DNA from: Ignavibacteria bacterium RIFOXYC2_FULL_35_21
GTDB taxonomy: Bacteria > Bacteroidota > Ignavibacteria > Kapaibacteriales > UBA2268
NCBI GenBank assembly: GCA_001804705.1
Contig: MHAY01000001.1
Span: forward strand, 35,678 to 99,677
Reading direction: 5' to 3'
DNA length: 64,000 nucleotides
A model generated the notes under the pieces. The model did not search any database. It was not told where the DNA came from and saw only the letters and a program-made list of their open reading frames with translations. Shown piece after piece: positions 24,911-34,345 of the stretch. Made by a program: the position numbers and the translations under genes. Positions within the stretch are counted from its first letter, which is position 1; every line of letters begins with the position of its first letter.

Positions 24911-27388
24911 ATGAAAAAATCAAGCTTAAAAATCACAATCATACTTGCTATTGATGCAGTGTTAATAGCATTGTGTGTCTTAAATATTATAGGAGTATCC
25001 AGGAAATCTGATGTTCCTAATTATGATAAGCAGGACTTGGTTTTTAATAAAAACTTCGACGGAATACAAAAAGGTGATATACTTGCAAAGCTCAATGAAA
25101 GGGAAATTTCGGACTCACAGGCTCTTGAATACTCGTGTGATAATCTGCCTGTCGGAACTATAGTAACACTTGGGATCGAAAGAAACTGTAAACCTGTAGT
25201 AGCAAAAGTAGCTTTGATAAATTATTATGATATTTTTTATATAATAGTTTTAATTTTTGTCGGGTTCATGTTTATTTTACCGGCAATATTTGTATTAATA
25301 AAAAAACCTGAAGAAACCTTTTCTTATGTATTCCATTTGTTGATGTTGTCTATTACATTGATGATTGTATTGACCTGGGGGGATATGTCTGTATTTGACA
25401 TTAAACTCAATTTTGTAATCAGAAGCATATATGAAGTATCAATCTTCTCTACTCCAATTATTTTGGTTCATTTCAGCTTTCTTTTCCCGAGAAAAAAATG
25501 GAATAATCTGTCAAAACTCACTATTCCTCTATATATATTTTTAGGTGCAGGATCGGTTTTTCTGATGGCTTTGACTTATCTGGCAATAGTTCAGAAATCG
25601 AGCAATGCTATTTATTTGTATGTCAGTATACATTACTATTTAACAAAAATTTTCTTCGCACCGGCATTGATTTTTGTTTTACTAAATTTTTTAGATTCTT
25701 ATAAGAGATATAAAGAAGAATATATCAGACAAAAGCTTTTATGGATTATTCTGGGTTTTTGTTTTGGTCCTTCTGTATATGTATTGTTATGGATCTTACC
25801 ACAATTGATTTTTGATGAGCCATTCATAGATGAATCGATAATGATATTGACTACTGCAGTATCACCTGTTACATTTTTCTTATCAATTGTAAAATACAAG
25901 CTATTTGATATAAATTTAATAATAAGACGAAGTACAGTTTATGCTTCAGCTATAATCATACTATCGATACTGTATGTAGGAATTTTTTACTTAGGCATCA
26001 GAATTATTCCTGAAAATCTGTCAAATATGCCTTCTGTTGAAGACATTGTTATTCTTACAACTGTCGGGGCAATAATTATTGCTCTGCTTTTCCATCGTAC
26101 TAAGATGGCAATTCAGAAATTTATTAACAGGAATTTATTTAAGGTAAAATATAATATTAACCGGGTTCAAATAAATTTTATTTCCGAAATAAAAAACTGT
26201 AATTCCTTTGAGCAAATAGCTGATTTAGTCAAAAACTCAATAAATGAAATAATATCTGTTGATTCATTTGGCTTCATGTATTATGATCCATTAACAAAAA
26301 AGTTTGAGATTATAGAACAAAAAAATATAGAAATTAACAATGATAATTTAAATCTTTTATTTAAAGAAATAGTTGGTGATAAAGCCAATCAACCACTTTC
26401 TCTCAGGGATAGTATTGAAGAAGGTAACGATTTTCTTTGCAGAGAATCTCTATTGAACTCTTTTAATTCATCACTCATTATTTTTTATATTTCAGAGGAT
26501 AGACAATTTTTTAATGCCTTACTTATGGGCAGAAAAAAAGATTTCTATATGTACACAAGTGAAGACATTGCTATTCTCACGACAATTATCAGCGAATCAG
26601 GTAAGGCAATTAACCGTCTAATCCTGGAAAGAGAGATATTTATGCAACAGGAAGAGAAAAGGCGTTTGGAAGAGTTAAATCAATTGAAATCATATTTTGT
26701 TTCAAGTGTTTCACACGAATTGAAAACACCTTTGACTTCAATAAGACTTTTTGCCGAACTGATGAGAACCAGACCCGAAATACAAGAACCAAAGAAATCA
26801 GAATACCTGGAAATCATACAAGGAGAATGTGACCGGTTGAACCGTCTTATCAGCAATGTACTTGATTTTGCAAAAATAGAGCGGGGTGCAAAAGAATATA
26901 AATATGAACCAATAAATTTGAAAGACCTTCTCGAATTGGTTCTTAAATCAATATCCTATCAGTTGAAAATAAAAAAATTCAAGCTTGAAATGGTAAGTGA
27001 AGAAATTGATTATAGTTTTACAGGTGACGCTGACGCCATTACAGAAGTCTATTTAAATTTACTTTCGAATGCAATAAAATATTCACTTTATAAAAAAGAA
27101 ATCCTTATTAAATTATTCAGCACTAAAGAAAATATTTGTATTAGTTTTACAGACAAAGGAATTGGTATTTCAGTTCAGGATAAAGGAAAAATATTTAATG
27201 AGTTCTACCGCTCAAAAGATGCAAATTCATCGAGTACGGGAGGCGCCGGAATAGGTTTATCCCTTGTAAATCACATTATGGCGGCACATAATTGCAAGGT
27301 AGAAGTCGAAAGCATTGTTGGTGTAGGAAGTACATTCACTCTTTATTTTCCTAAAGGAGTTACATATGAAAAAAATTCTGATAATTGA
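24911..27388 (+). CDS. Membrane sensor histidine kinase with PDZ-like, 7TM and GAF-like domains
   Basis: An 825-residue kinase. Residues 1-30 are a membrane helix and about 40-105 an extracytoplasmic PDZ-like domain (IQKGDILAKLNEREI). Residues 115-330 hold a cluster of helices, with two more helices around 345-395. A GAF-like region follows (about 425-580), then a helical linker, H-box SVSHELKTPLTSIRLF near 605, N-box NLLSNAIKYSL near 715 and ATP-lid motifs DKGIGIS and GGAGIGLSLV. The response regulator overlaps its 3' end by 23 bp. The orphan module at 22580 shares its sensor half, so both may read the same envelope or lipid signal. Confidence 0.87.
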   Translation: MKKSSLKITIILAIDAVLIALCVLNIIGVSRKSDVPNYDKQDLVFNKNFDGIQKGDILAKLNEREISDSQALEYSCDNLPVGTIVTLGIERNCKPVVAKVALINYYDIFYIIVLIFVGFMFILPAIFVLIKKPEETFSYVFHLLMLSITLMIVLTWGDMSVFDIKLNFVIRSIYEVSIFSTPIILVHFSFLFPRKKWNNLSKLTIPLYIFLGAGSVFLMALTYLAIVQKSSNAIYLYVSIHYYLTKIFFAPALIFVLLNFLDSYKRYKEEYIRQKLLWIILGFCFGPSVYVLLWILPQLIFDEPFIDESIMILTTAVSPVTFFLSIVKYKLFDINLIIRRSTVYASAIIILSILYVGIFYLGIRIIPENLSNMPSVEDIVILTTVGAIIIALLFHRTKMAIQKFINRNLFKVKYNINRVQINFISEIKNCNSFEQIADLVKNSINEIISVDSFGFMYYDPLTKKFEIIEQKNIEINNDNLNLLFKEIVGDKANQPLSLRDSIEEGNDFLCRESLLNSFNSSLIIFYISEDRQFFNALLMGRKKDFYMYTSEDIAILTTIISESGKAINRLILEREIFMQQEEKRRLEELNQLKSYFVSSVSHELKTPLTSIRLFAELMRTRPEIQEPKKSEYLEIIQGECDRLNRLISNVLDFAKIERGAKEYKYEPINLKDLLELVLKSISYQLKIKKFKLEMVSEEIDYSFTGDADAITEVYLNLLSNAIKYSLYKKEILIKLFSTKENICISFTDKGIGISVQDKGKIFNEFYRSKDANSSSTGGAGIGLSLVNHIMAAHNCKVEVESIVGVGSTFTLYFPKGVTYEKNSDN

Positions 27389-28049
27389 AGATGACCCTGC
27401 TATCCTGCTTGGTTTACAGGCTTCGCTGGAAGAAGATAATTATGAGTTATTAACTGCTTCTGAGGGTGAAACCGGATTTCAGCTTGCTAAAACAAGCAAT
27501 CCTAGTGTCATTATTCTCGATTTAATGCTGCCTATTAAAAGTGGTTTGGATATATGCCGTGACCTGAGAAAATTGAACATAAACATTCCGGTTTTAATGT
27601 TGACAGCTAAAAAAGAAGAAGTTGATAAAGTGCTGGGTTTTGAAACAGGTGCCGATGATTATTTGACAAAACCTTTCAGTATTCTGGAACTCAGAATGAG
27701 AATAAAAGCATTGCTGAGAAGAGTTGAACCGAATAAAAGAGAGATTGAACCGGTTGAATTCGGAAACTTGAAAATAAATTTCAAAAGATTGGAGGCTTTC
27801 AAAAATGATGAGCCATTAAATTTATCAGCAAAAGAATTTCAAATACTAAAATATTTTACTGACAGAGAAGGTGAAATTATTTCGCGCGATATGCTGCTTG
27901 ATGATGTATGGGGATATGAGAGCTACCCAACCACACGTACTGTTGACAATTTTATACTATCTCTCCGGAAAAAAATCGAGGATGATCCATCACAACCTAA
28001 ATATATTTTAACTGTTCATACAGTAGGATATAAATTTGTAAAGGAATAG
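27366..28049 (+). CDS. OmpR/PhoB-family response regulator
   Basis: A 227-residue two-domain regulator: receiver (IIEDDPAIL near residue 6, phospho-Asp in VIILDLMLP near 52, Lys in YLTKPFS near 101) and a C-terminal winged helix (about 125-225, LSAKEFQILKYF, VDNFILSLRKKIEDDP and TVHTVGYKFV). It starts inside the kinase gene after AAAGGAG, so the pair is translationally coupled. Candidate targets include the Omp85 and biosynthetic genes upstream, by proximity only. Confidence 0.93.
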   Translation: MKKILIIEDDPAILLGLQASLEEDNYELLTASEGETGFQLAKTSNPSVIILDLMLPIKSGLDICRDLRKLNINIPVLMLTAKKEEVDKVLGFETGADDYLTKPFSILELRMRIKALLRRVEPNKREIEPVEFGNLKINFKRLEAFKNDEPLNLSAKEFQILKYFTDREGEIISRDMLLDDVWGYESYPTTRTVDNFILSLRKKIEDDPSQPKYILTVHTVGYKFVKE

Positions 28050-28206
28050 AAAAACTCCTTCAAAATTAAACATATAAATATGGCACAAAATAGATAAAAT
28101 TGCTTTAAAGAATTTGGAGAAAAACTATCAATAAAAATATGTAGTTTATGAGGAATTTTAAAATTTAATCCTTGTTAATTATTGATTTATTAAGCAGTTA
28201 TATCAG

Positions 28207-28280
28207 TGCTCCCTGTGGGACTCGAACCCACGGCCCATTGATTAAGAGTCAATTGCTCTGGCCAGCTGAGCTAAGGGAGC
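28207..28280 (-). tRNA. tRNA-Lys (anticodon CTT)
   Basis: The minus strand folds as a complete cloverleaf: acceptor GCTCCCT/AGGGAGC, D-arm GCTC...GAGC, anticodon stem ATTGA/TCAAT with loop CTCTTAA (anticodon CTT, reading AAG), and T-arm GTGGG-TTCGAGT-CCCAC. The discriminator base is A and CCA is not encoded. No other tRNA lies next to it. Confidence 0.96.
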
Positions 28281-28339
28281 GTCGCAAAATTACTAACTTA
28301 TCCTTAATTAGCCAAGAATATTTTACTTGAGTATAGATT

Positions 28340-29329
28340 TCAATTGATGATTTTTTTGTGAAAAAGATAGGGTGGATTTATACTGACAATATGGTAATTG
28401 TTGTTCGCGACTTCAACATGCGGAATTATTATTCCGGTCGAATCGCCGAGTATATCGCGATATTCTATATATGAGGTGATGAGATCAGGATCGAACTCGG
28501 AAAGCTGTTCGACACCACCGCGAATAGTAACGTTGACTCTGTTGGGAGTCAGCAGGTGGTTTTTAGGTAGATTTTCAGCTCCTCTGATATCGATATCTAC
28601 ATCATTAACAACCAGCTCTGCCAGCTGCTCGACATTGAACTTAACAGTTACAAAATTTTGAGATAATGTTATTATATTTTTGAGGGTATCTTTGAGAGCA
28701 ACGGATACGGACTGCATTTGAAAAACATCAGAAAATTGTGACTGTGTTGTTTCCCAGTAATCAATTTTTCTGACAATCCTGCTGTTTCCGGTGATGATAA
28801 TGCTATCGGGATACGAGTCAAATCCTGTCACCTGGATGAATCCATCACGGGGATTAACTTTGATTTTTACCCTGACCGGCACTTTTTTTCTCTCGATTAA
28901 TCCCGTAGTTATTTCGAGAATTTCGGGAAGTACATCAGTCGGCTCTACATTTGAAAATGATTCGACACCCTTGATAATGTCGTTCCTTGTTATCTGGTAA
29001 TAACCCTCAGACATCTCTTTGTCGCTGAGGTTAACTGTACAGTTTGCAGAAGTACTGAAAAAGTTCAGGTAGAAAATATCCCAGCCGGAGCCTTTGACTT
29101 TAACTGATATTTTCTCTGGTAATGCTGTTTCGAGAGCAACATTTTTCGGAAGGAGTATTTTAAGTGGTACATCAATGAATGTTTTGTATTCGCTGCTCAA
29201 AGCCGTATAGACCCACAAAGCAAAAGCAAAAAACAAAGAGCCCAGAAAAGATTTCGAGATTAGAAGTCTTTTAATTTTTTTCAGATTCAGCATTTTTACT
29301 ATTTTCAATTCCTGCTTGTGTTTTTTCAT
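28340..29329 (-). CDS. YbbR-like domain protein
   Basis: A 329-residue protein with one N-terminal membrane helix (SFLGSLFFAFALWVYTAL) and an extracytoplasmic part made of YbbR-type repeats, recognisable from YKTFIDVPLKI, PEKISVKVKGSG, ERKKVPVRVKIK and YPDSIIITGNSRIV. In Firmicutes the homologue CdaR regulates c-di-AMP synthesis; in this group the role is not settled. No diadenylate cyclase gene is next to it; it lies six bases after dnaG and is probably cotranscribed. Confidence 0.8.
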   Translation of the reverse strand: MKKHKQELKIVKMLNLKKIKRLLISKSFLGSLFFAFALWVYTALSSEYKTFIDVPLKILLPKNVALETALPEKISVKVKGSGWDIFYLNFFSTSANCTVNLSDKEMSEGYYQITRNDIIKGVESFSNVEPTDVLPEILEITTGLIERKKVPVRVKIKVNPRDGFIQVTGFDSYPDSIIITGNSRIVRKIDYWETTQSQFSDVFQMQSVSVALKDTLKNIITLSQNFVTVKFNVEQLAELVVNDVDIDIRGAENLPKNHLLTPNRVNVTIRGGVEQLSEFDPDLITSYIEYRDILGDSTGIIIPHVEVANNNYHIVSINPPYLFHKKIIN

Positions 29330-29335
29330 TGTCAG

Positions 29336-31237
29336 CTACTGTATTTCATAAAACTTTTTTAATTTAATTAATTTTTCATCAAGTTCCTTGATTTTTTTTA
29401 CGAGCTCCAACTGCCTTTCGACAGGCACATTAAATTGTTGAATTCCAATTTTTTCTTTTTGATTATCAATTTGTATCTGTTCGAGGCGGTAGAGCAAGTC
29501 CTGAATAAACCGTATAAGGTCATTCTCAGGCATATTGTTTCTGAAACGGCTCCATTGGATGCTTGGGTGTTCTTCATTCATCGAAAGCTGGGTGAAAAAA
29601 TCTTTATCTTCTTCCGATATTTCATCATTATGTAGAAGATTGTTGAGCAGTAGTTCGGATGATTGGGATAATACGACAGACATTAACCTTTTGCCGTCAT
29701 CGCTGATGAATTTTTCCTTCACAAACTCAAACCTGTCTTTCAGCAAATTATGAGCGGCAGAGTCGGTGAGAGCTATCCTCAACAATACCATCTCTTCGTT
29801 TAGCAAATCAAAGGATTTACTTTTCTGTTTTGAATTTCTATCATTTGTTTTAACATTATCCTTTTCATCTTCTTTTCTTTCATCAATTGCATTTGATTGG
29901 AGTTTTGAAGTTTGCTTCTGCCTGGTCTTTTTCTCCTGAACAAGTTTTTCATTGTAAACTTGTTTGAGTTGTGTCTCGCTTATTTGCATCAACGAGGAGA
30001 GTTGTCTAATATACTCATCATGCTGAAGCCTGTCGGGTATCGAGGATATTATCCTGATTATTTTCCTTACCGCTTCTGATTTTCCGGATGGAGTAGATAA
30101 AGCACCCGATTTTTCGAGTAAATCAATTTTAAAATTAAGAAAAGGCTGGGCATGGTCGAGGAAAGTGTTCATCAGTTTATTGCCATGTTTTTGAACGATA
30201 CTGTCGGGGTCTTCGCCATCGGGAAGACGAACAATCATCACTTCAAATCCTTTTTCCTTGGCAAGTTCCAAAGCCCGTTCTGCCGCGGAGATTCCTGCTG
30301 TATCACTATCATAAGCAATGTATATTTTCTTGCAATAGCGGTAAAGTAAATCAAGCTGTTCTTTTGTCAATGCAGTACCGCTTGAGGCTATTGTATTCTT
30401 GAAACCGGCCTGATGCATAGAGATTACATCAGCGTATCCTTCTACAAGAATTGCAAACTTACGTGAACGAATATCGTTCTTCGCCTGGAACAATCCGTAA
30501 AGGGACTGGCTTTTGTCATAGACAATAGTCTGAGGAGAGTTGATGTATTTTCCCATTTTATCATCGGGATTAAGCTGTCTTGCACCAAATGCTATTACCT
30601 TGCCGAGATAATCCTGTATAGGGAACATTGCACGGTTGCGGAAGCGGTCATAATAGGATGTGTTTGCTTCATTACGAACAATCAATCCCGCATCATCCAG
30701 AGCTGTCTCAGTAAAACCCTGCTTCTTCAGTTCATTTATTGTCGAATCCCATGAATCCGGAGAGTAGCCGAGCATAAATTCTTTGATTTGCGAATCGGTG
30801 AAACCACGCTTGGTGTAAAATGAACGGGCAATCGAGCCGGGTGGTGTTTCGAGAAAACGATGAAAAAAAACAGCCGCTGCTGAAATTGTATTCAAAGCCT
30901 GTTCGATTTTGGAGGCTTGTCCTTTATCCTTTTTTTCATAAGAATCATCGGGAATGACAATACCTGCTCTTTTGGCAAGAAGCTGCATTGACTCTATATA
31001 GCTCAGGCGGTGGTAATTCATAAGGAATGAGATTGAATCGCCGCCCGCTCCACAGGCAAAGCATTTGTAAATACCCAAATCGCGGTTGACATTCATCGAG
31101 GGGTGTGTATCATTATGGAAAGGGCATAACCCAACGAAGTTCCGCCCTTTCTGCCTCAGGTCAATAGCCTCACCGACTATTTCAACAATATCCGTCCGGC
31201 TTAGTATTTGTCTTTTTATATCTTCTGTAATATTCAT
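29336..31237 (-). CDS. dnaG: DNA primase DnaG
   Basis: The 633-residue replicative primase makes RNA primers at the fork. It shows the CHC2 zinc finger (CPFHNDTHPS near residue 39 and YKCFACGAGGD near 58), an RNA polymerase-like core, the TOPRIM motif LVEGYADVISMHQAG near 263 and IAYDSDTAGISAAERAL near 306. A less conserved C-terminal part of about 200 residues should contact the DnaB helicase. Length is normal. A restriction-modification operon is inserted head-to-head 92 bp upstream. Confidence 0.96.
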   Translation of the reverse strand: MNITEDIKRQILSRTDIVEIVGEAIDLRQKGRNFVGLCPFHNDTHPSMNVNRDLGIYKCFACGAGGDSISFLMNYHRLSYIESMQLLAKRAGIVIPDDSYEKKDKGQASKIEQALNTISAAAVFFHRFLETPPGSIARSFYTKRGFTDSQIKEFMLGYSPDSWDSTINELKKQGFTETALDDAGLIVRNEANTSYYDRFRNRAMFPIQDYLGKVIAFGARQLNPDDKMGKYINSPQTIVYDKSQSLYGLFQAKNDIRSRKFAILVEGYADVISMHQAGFKNTIASSGTALTKEQLDLLYRYCKKIYIAYDSDTAGISAAERALELAKEKGFEVMIVRLPDGEDPDSIVQKHGNKLMNTFLDHAQPFLNFKIDLLEKSGALSTPSGKSEAVRKIIRIISSIPDRLQHDEYIRQLSSLMQISETQLKQVYNEKLVQEKKTRQKQTSKLQSNAIDERKEDEKDNVKTNDRNSKQKSKSFDLLNEEMVLLRIALTDSAAHNLLKDRFEFVKEKFISDDGKRLMSVVLSQSSELLLNNLLHNDEISEEDKDFFTQLSMNEEHPSIQWSRFRNNMPENDLIRFIQDLLYRLEQIQIDNQKEKIGIQQFNVPVERQLELVKKIKELDEKLIKLKKFYEIQ

Positions 31238-31277
31238 TAATGAAAATTATAGAAAAAAAGGAATTGAAGCAAAGGAA

Positions 31278-31311
31278 TTGTTTTTTCGATTAACAAATAA
31301 ATGTAAATTTG
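31278..31311 (+). promoter_or_regulatory. Candidate TTG/TAnnTTTG promoter for the R-M operon
   Basis: TTG at 31278-31280 and TAAATTTG at 31304-31311 fit the -33/-7 elements of Bacteroidota-type promoters, although the 23-bp spacer is slightly long. The -7 box ends 18 bp before the endonuclease ATG. Confidence 0.42.
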
Positions 31312-31329
31312 TAATTATAAATTTTAAAT

Positions 31330-32331
31330 ATGAGAATGGTTATTCAGATGAAATCAGTTGATGATAAATATAAAACTGTTTTAGACAAGAACACCTACTT
31401 TTTCTTTAATGAAAAATTTGAACAAAATTATGAGGGATATATTAATTCTATTAAGGAAACTTTAATTTTATTAAAGGACGAAATAGATTCAAAAGGACTA
31501 AAAAAAGAAACTATTGAGAATATTATTAAAAATAAAGCTAATGGATTAAGAGCTATACTTGCTTTAAATGGATTTTCAAACGAATATTTTCTAAGATTAA
31601 TTACATTTATTCGTATAATTGATAACGAAGAGTTAAATAAACTAACTTATAAGAATAAATGGAAAATTAAAGAAGAAAAGAACGTTGAGAATATAAAAGA
31701 ATGGAATAATAATAAAATTGAAAAATTGATTAAGGAAGATGAATATTTTAGAAAAGGATTAATAAATATTTTCTACGAAGGTGCTTCAGTACAATATCTC
31801 GCAGATAAAATTCCACTATTCGAATTAAAAAAACTAAGTCTATCGAAACTAAAATTTGAAATTCCTGAATTGATCGATTCATTAGTACGATATAAAGAAA
31901 AAGGATCTTATTCAGGAAAAAAAGAGAATAATCCTGAAAGAGTTATAGAACGATTACTAGAAAGTCTTGATTTAACATATGATAAAGGTGATTTAAAACA
32001 ACTTATTAAGGATGCTCCAAATATTAAAAGGACTATGGATTTTATAATACCAAATAAAAATAATCCTAAAATTATAATTGAATGTACATATTTAGTTACA
32101 ACATCATCAGGTCAAGGCGATAAATCTAAAACAGAAATTACAATAAAAGATTTAATAATTGAACATTACCCCAAAGCAAAATTTATAGGATTTGTTGATG
32201 GTATTGGTTGGTATGTTAGATTAAGTGATTTAAAAAGAATGGTGTCTGCTTATTCAGACGTTTTTACTTTTCACAAAGATGAGATTGAAAGATTTGAAAC
32301 TTTTTTGAAGAAGGAGTTTCATAAAAGATGA
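31330..32331 (+). CDS. Type II restriction endonuclease, DpnII/MboI-like
   Basis: A 333-residue protein paired in an ATGA overlap with a DNA methyltransferase. The C-terminal half reads MDFIIPNKNNPKIIIECTY, then an S-G-Q-G-D-K-S-K-T-E segment and KAKFIGFVDGIGWYVRLSDL. This resembles the DpnII/MboI family, where DFVI...IETNFYxxGGSKLNET is followed by FxWFTDGxGW. GATC specificity would follow if the relation is close, but I cannot confirm it. The DNA is visibly more AT-rich than dnaG next door, suggesting horizontal acquisition. No RBS is seen before ATG 31330; later Mets (31336, 31348) are possible starts. Confidence 0.72.
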   Translation: MRMVIQMKSVDDKYKTVLDKNTYFFFNEKFEQNYEGYINSIKETLILLKDEIDSKGLKKETIENIIKNKANGLRAILALNGFSNEYFLRLITFIRIIDNEELNKLTYKNKWKIKEEKNVENIKEWNNNKIEKLIKEDEYFRKGLINIFYEGASVQYLADKIPLFELKKLSLSKLKFEIPELIDSLVRYKEKGSYSGKKENNPERVIERLLESLDLTYDKGDLKQLIKDAPNIKRTMDFIIPNKNNPKIIIECTYLVTTSSGQGDKSKTEITIKDLIIEHYPKAKFIGFVDGIGWYVRLSDLKRMVSAYSDVFTFHKDEIERFETFLKKEFHKR

Positions 32332-33311
32332 AAGAATTTATAAATAAAATTATTCAAGGTGATTGTCTGGAATTATTTAAAAAAATTCCTGATGATTCTA
32401 TTGATATTACTTTTGCTGACCCACCCTTTAATCTAAATAAAAAATATAACAGCAACCATGACAAATTAAAACTTGAAGAATATCTGAATTGGTGTGAAAA
32501 ATGGCTCAATGAAATGGTGCGTGTAACAAAACCCACAGGTTCGATATTTGTACATAACATTCCGAAATGGTTGACTTTTTACTCATCAATTTTAAATAAA
32601 ATATCTTTCTTCCGCCATTGGATTAGCTGGGATGCTCCTACAGCACCAATGGGTAAATCTTTACAACCTGCACACTATGGTATTTTATTCTATACAAAAG
32701 TGCAAAAAGGAAATAAATTTTATGAACTTCGTTATCCACACAAAAGAACAAGAAAAAGCAATATATTAGCAAAAGACTATGGCGGTAAGAAAAGTCTTCT
32801 GCATCCTTTTGGACCTTTAGTCTCTGATGTTTGGACTGATATTCACCGAATAAAGCATAATAAATACCGGGATGAACATCCCTGCCAATTGCCAATACAT
32901 TTATTAGAGAGAATTCTTCTAATGTCAACTGATGAAGGTGATATAGTGCTTGACCCTTTTAACGGCACTGGTACAACTGCTCTGGCAGCTAAAAGATTAG
33001 AAAGAAAGTACATAGGTTTTGATATTGATAAAAAATACATTGATATAACTAATGAAAAATTAGAACAGGATATATTACATTCAAAATTAGGTAAGAAATG
33101 GGTTAGTTATTACCTTGGTGAAATTGTAACTTTACGTGATGATGATTGGGATTATATTAAAGATTTCTTTATAATACCAAAAAATCCTGTTGAAATAGAT
33201 GAAATTCCTTTATTATTAAAATCTAAAATTAATGTAAAAACACCTTTGAAAAATGGTTCAGGGAATAAAGAGAAAATCAATTTAATTAAACAAGGTATTT
33301 TGAAATTTTAA
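32328..33311 (+). CDS. Beta-class site-specific DNA methyltransferase
   Basis: A 327-residue amino-methyltransferase with motif IV first (FADPPFNLNKKY near residue 30) and the SAM-binding motif I near the C-terminus (VLDPFNGTGTTALAAKR near 205), followed by KYIGFDIDKKY. That motif order is the beta class, which includes N6-adenine and N4-cytosine enzymes; DPPF does not decide between them. It protects the host against the endonuclease upstream, whose stop codon it overlaps. GAAGGAG at 32308-32314 may serve as its RBS. Confidence 0.9.
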   Translation: MKEFINKIIQGDCLELFKKIPDDSIDITFADPPFNLNKKYNSNHDKLKLEEYLNWCEKWLNEMVRVTKPTGSIFVHNIPKWLTFYSSILNKISFFRHWISWDAPTAPMGKSLQPAHYGILFYTKVQKGNKFYELRYPHKRTRKSNILAKDYGGKKSLLHPFGPLVSDVWTDIHRIKHNKYRDEHPCQLPIHLLERILLMSTDEGDIVLDPFNGTGTTALAAKRLERKYIGFDIDKKYIDITNEKLEQDILHSKLGKKWVSYYLGEIVTLRDDDWDYIKDFFIIPKNPVEIDEIPLLLKSKINVKTPLKNGSGNKEKINLIKQGILKF

Positions 33312-33351
33312 GTATTTATTTTAGGATGGTGTTTTTTTTAGAATTTACTTA

Positions 33352-33558
33352 TTAATTTTCAGCATCAATCAGACTGTTTAAATCTTCATATTCGTTATTT
33401 TTTTGGGGTCCTCCCTGTTGTGAAATGATGTCTTTCATTTCTTCGTCATCTACTTCAGGAAGTAATGAAAAATAGAGGTTCATTCTTTCCTCTTTGATAG
33501 CTTCACTGACAGCGCGCTTTATCATTAGATACATATCATTTTGAACAACTGTTTCCAT
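33352..33558 (-). CDS. Small acidic hypothetical protein
   Basis: A 68-residue, acidic, probably helical protein (VQNDMYLMIKRAVSEAIKEERMNLYFSLL is split here only as context: VQNDMYLMIK, then RAVSEAIKEERMNLYFSLL, then PEVDDEEMKDII). AAGAGG stands at the right distance upstream of the ATG, supporting translation. Size and charge recall type II antitoxins, but no toxin partner is adjacent. I do not recognise the family. Confidence 0.55.
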   Translation of the reverse strand: METVVQNDMYLMIKRAVSEAIKEERMNLYFSLLPEVDDEEMKDIISQQGGPQKNNEYEDLNSLIDAEN

Positions 33559-33699
33559 AAAACCTCTTAATAAAAATTGATTTTTTTTATTAACGCTATT
33601 ACAAATAAATGATTGTATTAATTTAGCTCAATCTAAACTTATCATATTTCATAATATTCCGACAATTTAATCGTTTTATAGCTAAATTGTATTTTGAAT

Positions 33700-34188
33700 A
33701 TGGTATTATTTATAAAATATATTGCGGCGATTATCTGCTCACTTAGCTTGTTGTTTTCGACAACGGGTGTGAGTCTGTTGCATCATCTATGCCTCCAAAT
33801 GGGACACCATAATGTATCTCTGTTTTATGGAAATGTAAACGAAGACGAATGTGGAAACGAAGACGAATGTGGAAACCATAATTCCGGCTGTTCAACTATG
33901 TGTGAAGTGCCAGGTTCAAATCAACCATCCTACTCGGTGCTTGACTGCTGTAAAGATTTCACCGATTATACTGTAATTTCTATTTCTTTTATATCGCAGA
34001 AGATTGAAAATCTTTCAACTTATAATTTCTTAAATGTAACGAATTTTCTTAATGTTAGTCAGAAACTCGTTGATGATTCATTCAAAAAAATACTCGTGAA
34101 ACCACCGGGGATTCTTAAACTCCCTGTTTCAAATATCATATCGTTCATTATCAATTCGACAGACATCAGTTCAGAACTGCCTGCTTAA
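33700..34188 (+). CDS. HYC_CC_PP-type exported protein of metal cluster
   Basis: The 162-residue product has an N-terminal hydrophobic signal or anchor, then HHLCLQMGHH, CSTMCEVPG, LDCCKDF and LVKPPG. The order H-x-C, CC and PP matches the small Bacteroidota family named HYC_CC_PP, found in heavy-metal gene clusters; its biochemical role is unknown. An in-frame tandem duplication (N-E-D-E-C-G twice, 18 bp each near 33838-33873) adds cysteines. The ATG at 33700 is preferred over the TTG at 33694. Confidence 0.7.
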   Translation: MVLFIKYIAAIICSLSLLFSTTGVSLLHHLCLQMGHHNVSLFYGNVNEDECGNEDECGNHNSGCSTMCEVPGSNQPSYSVLDCCKDFTDYTVISISFISQKIENLSTYNFLNVTNFLNVSQKLVDDSFKKILVKPPGILKLPVSNIISFIINSTDISSELPA

Positions 34189-34345
34189 CCTTACGTGTTA
34201 TAACACACTTTAAAAAAATTACGAAAATCATATTTCCGTTTGAATAATAATTTTGTTTAAACGTGCGATTTACAAATTTTTTAAAATCAAAACCTGAATT
34301 ATTCAGGATTAATAAAAATTATAGTTAATAACAAGGATGGAAAAA

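Noticed and set aside
31330..33311. The 32328 methyltransferase as the missing partner of the MvaI/BcnI-like gene
   Set aside because: It is 21 kb away and overlaps its own endonuclease gene, so it belongs to that pair.
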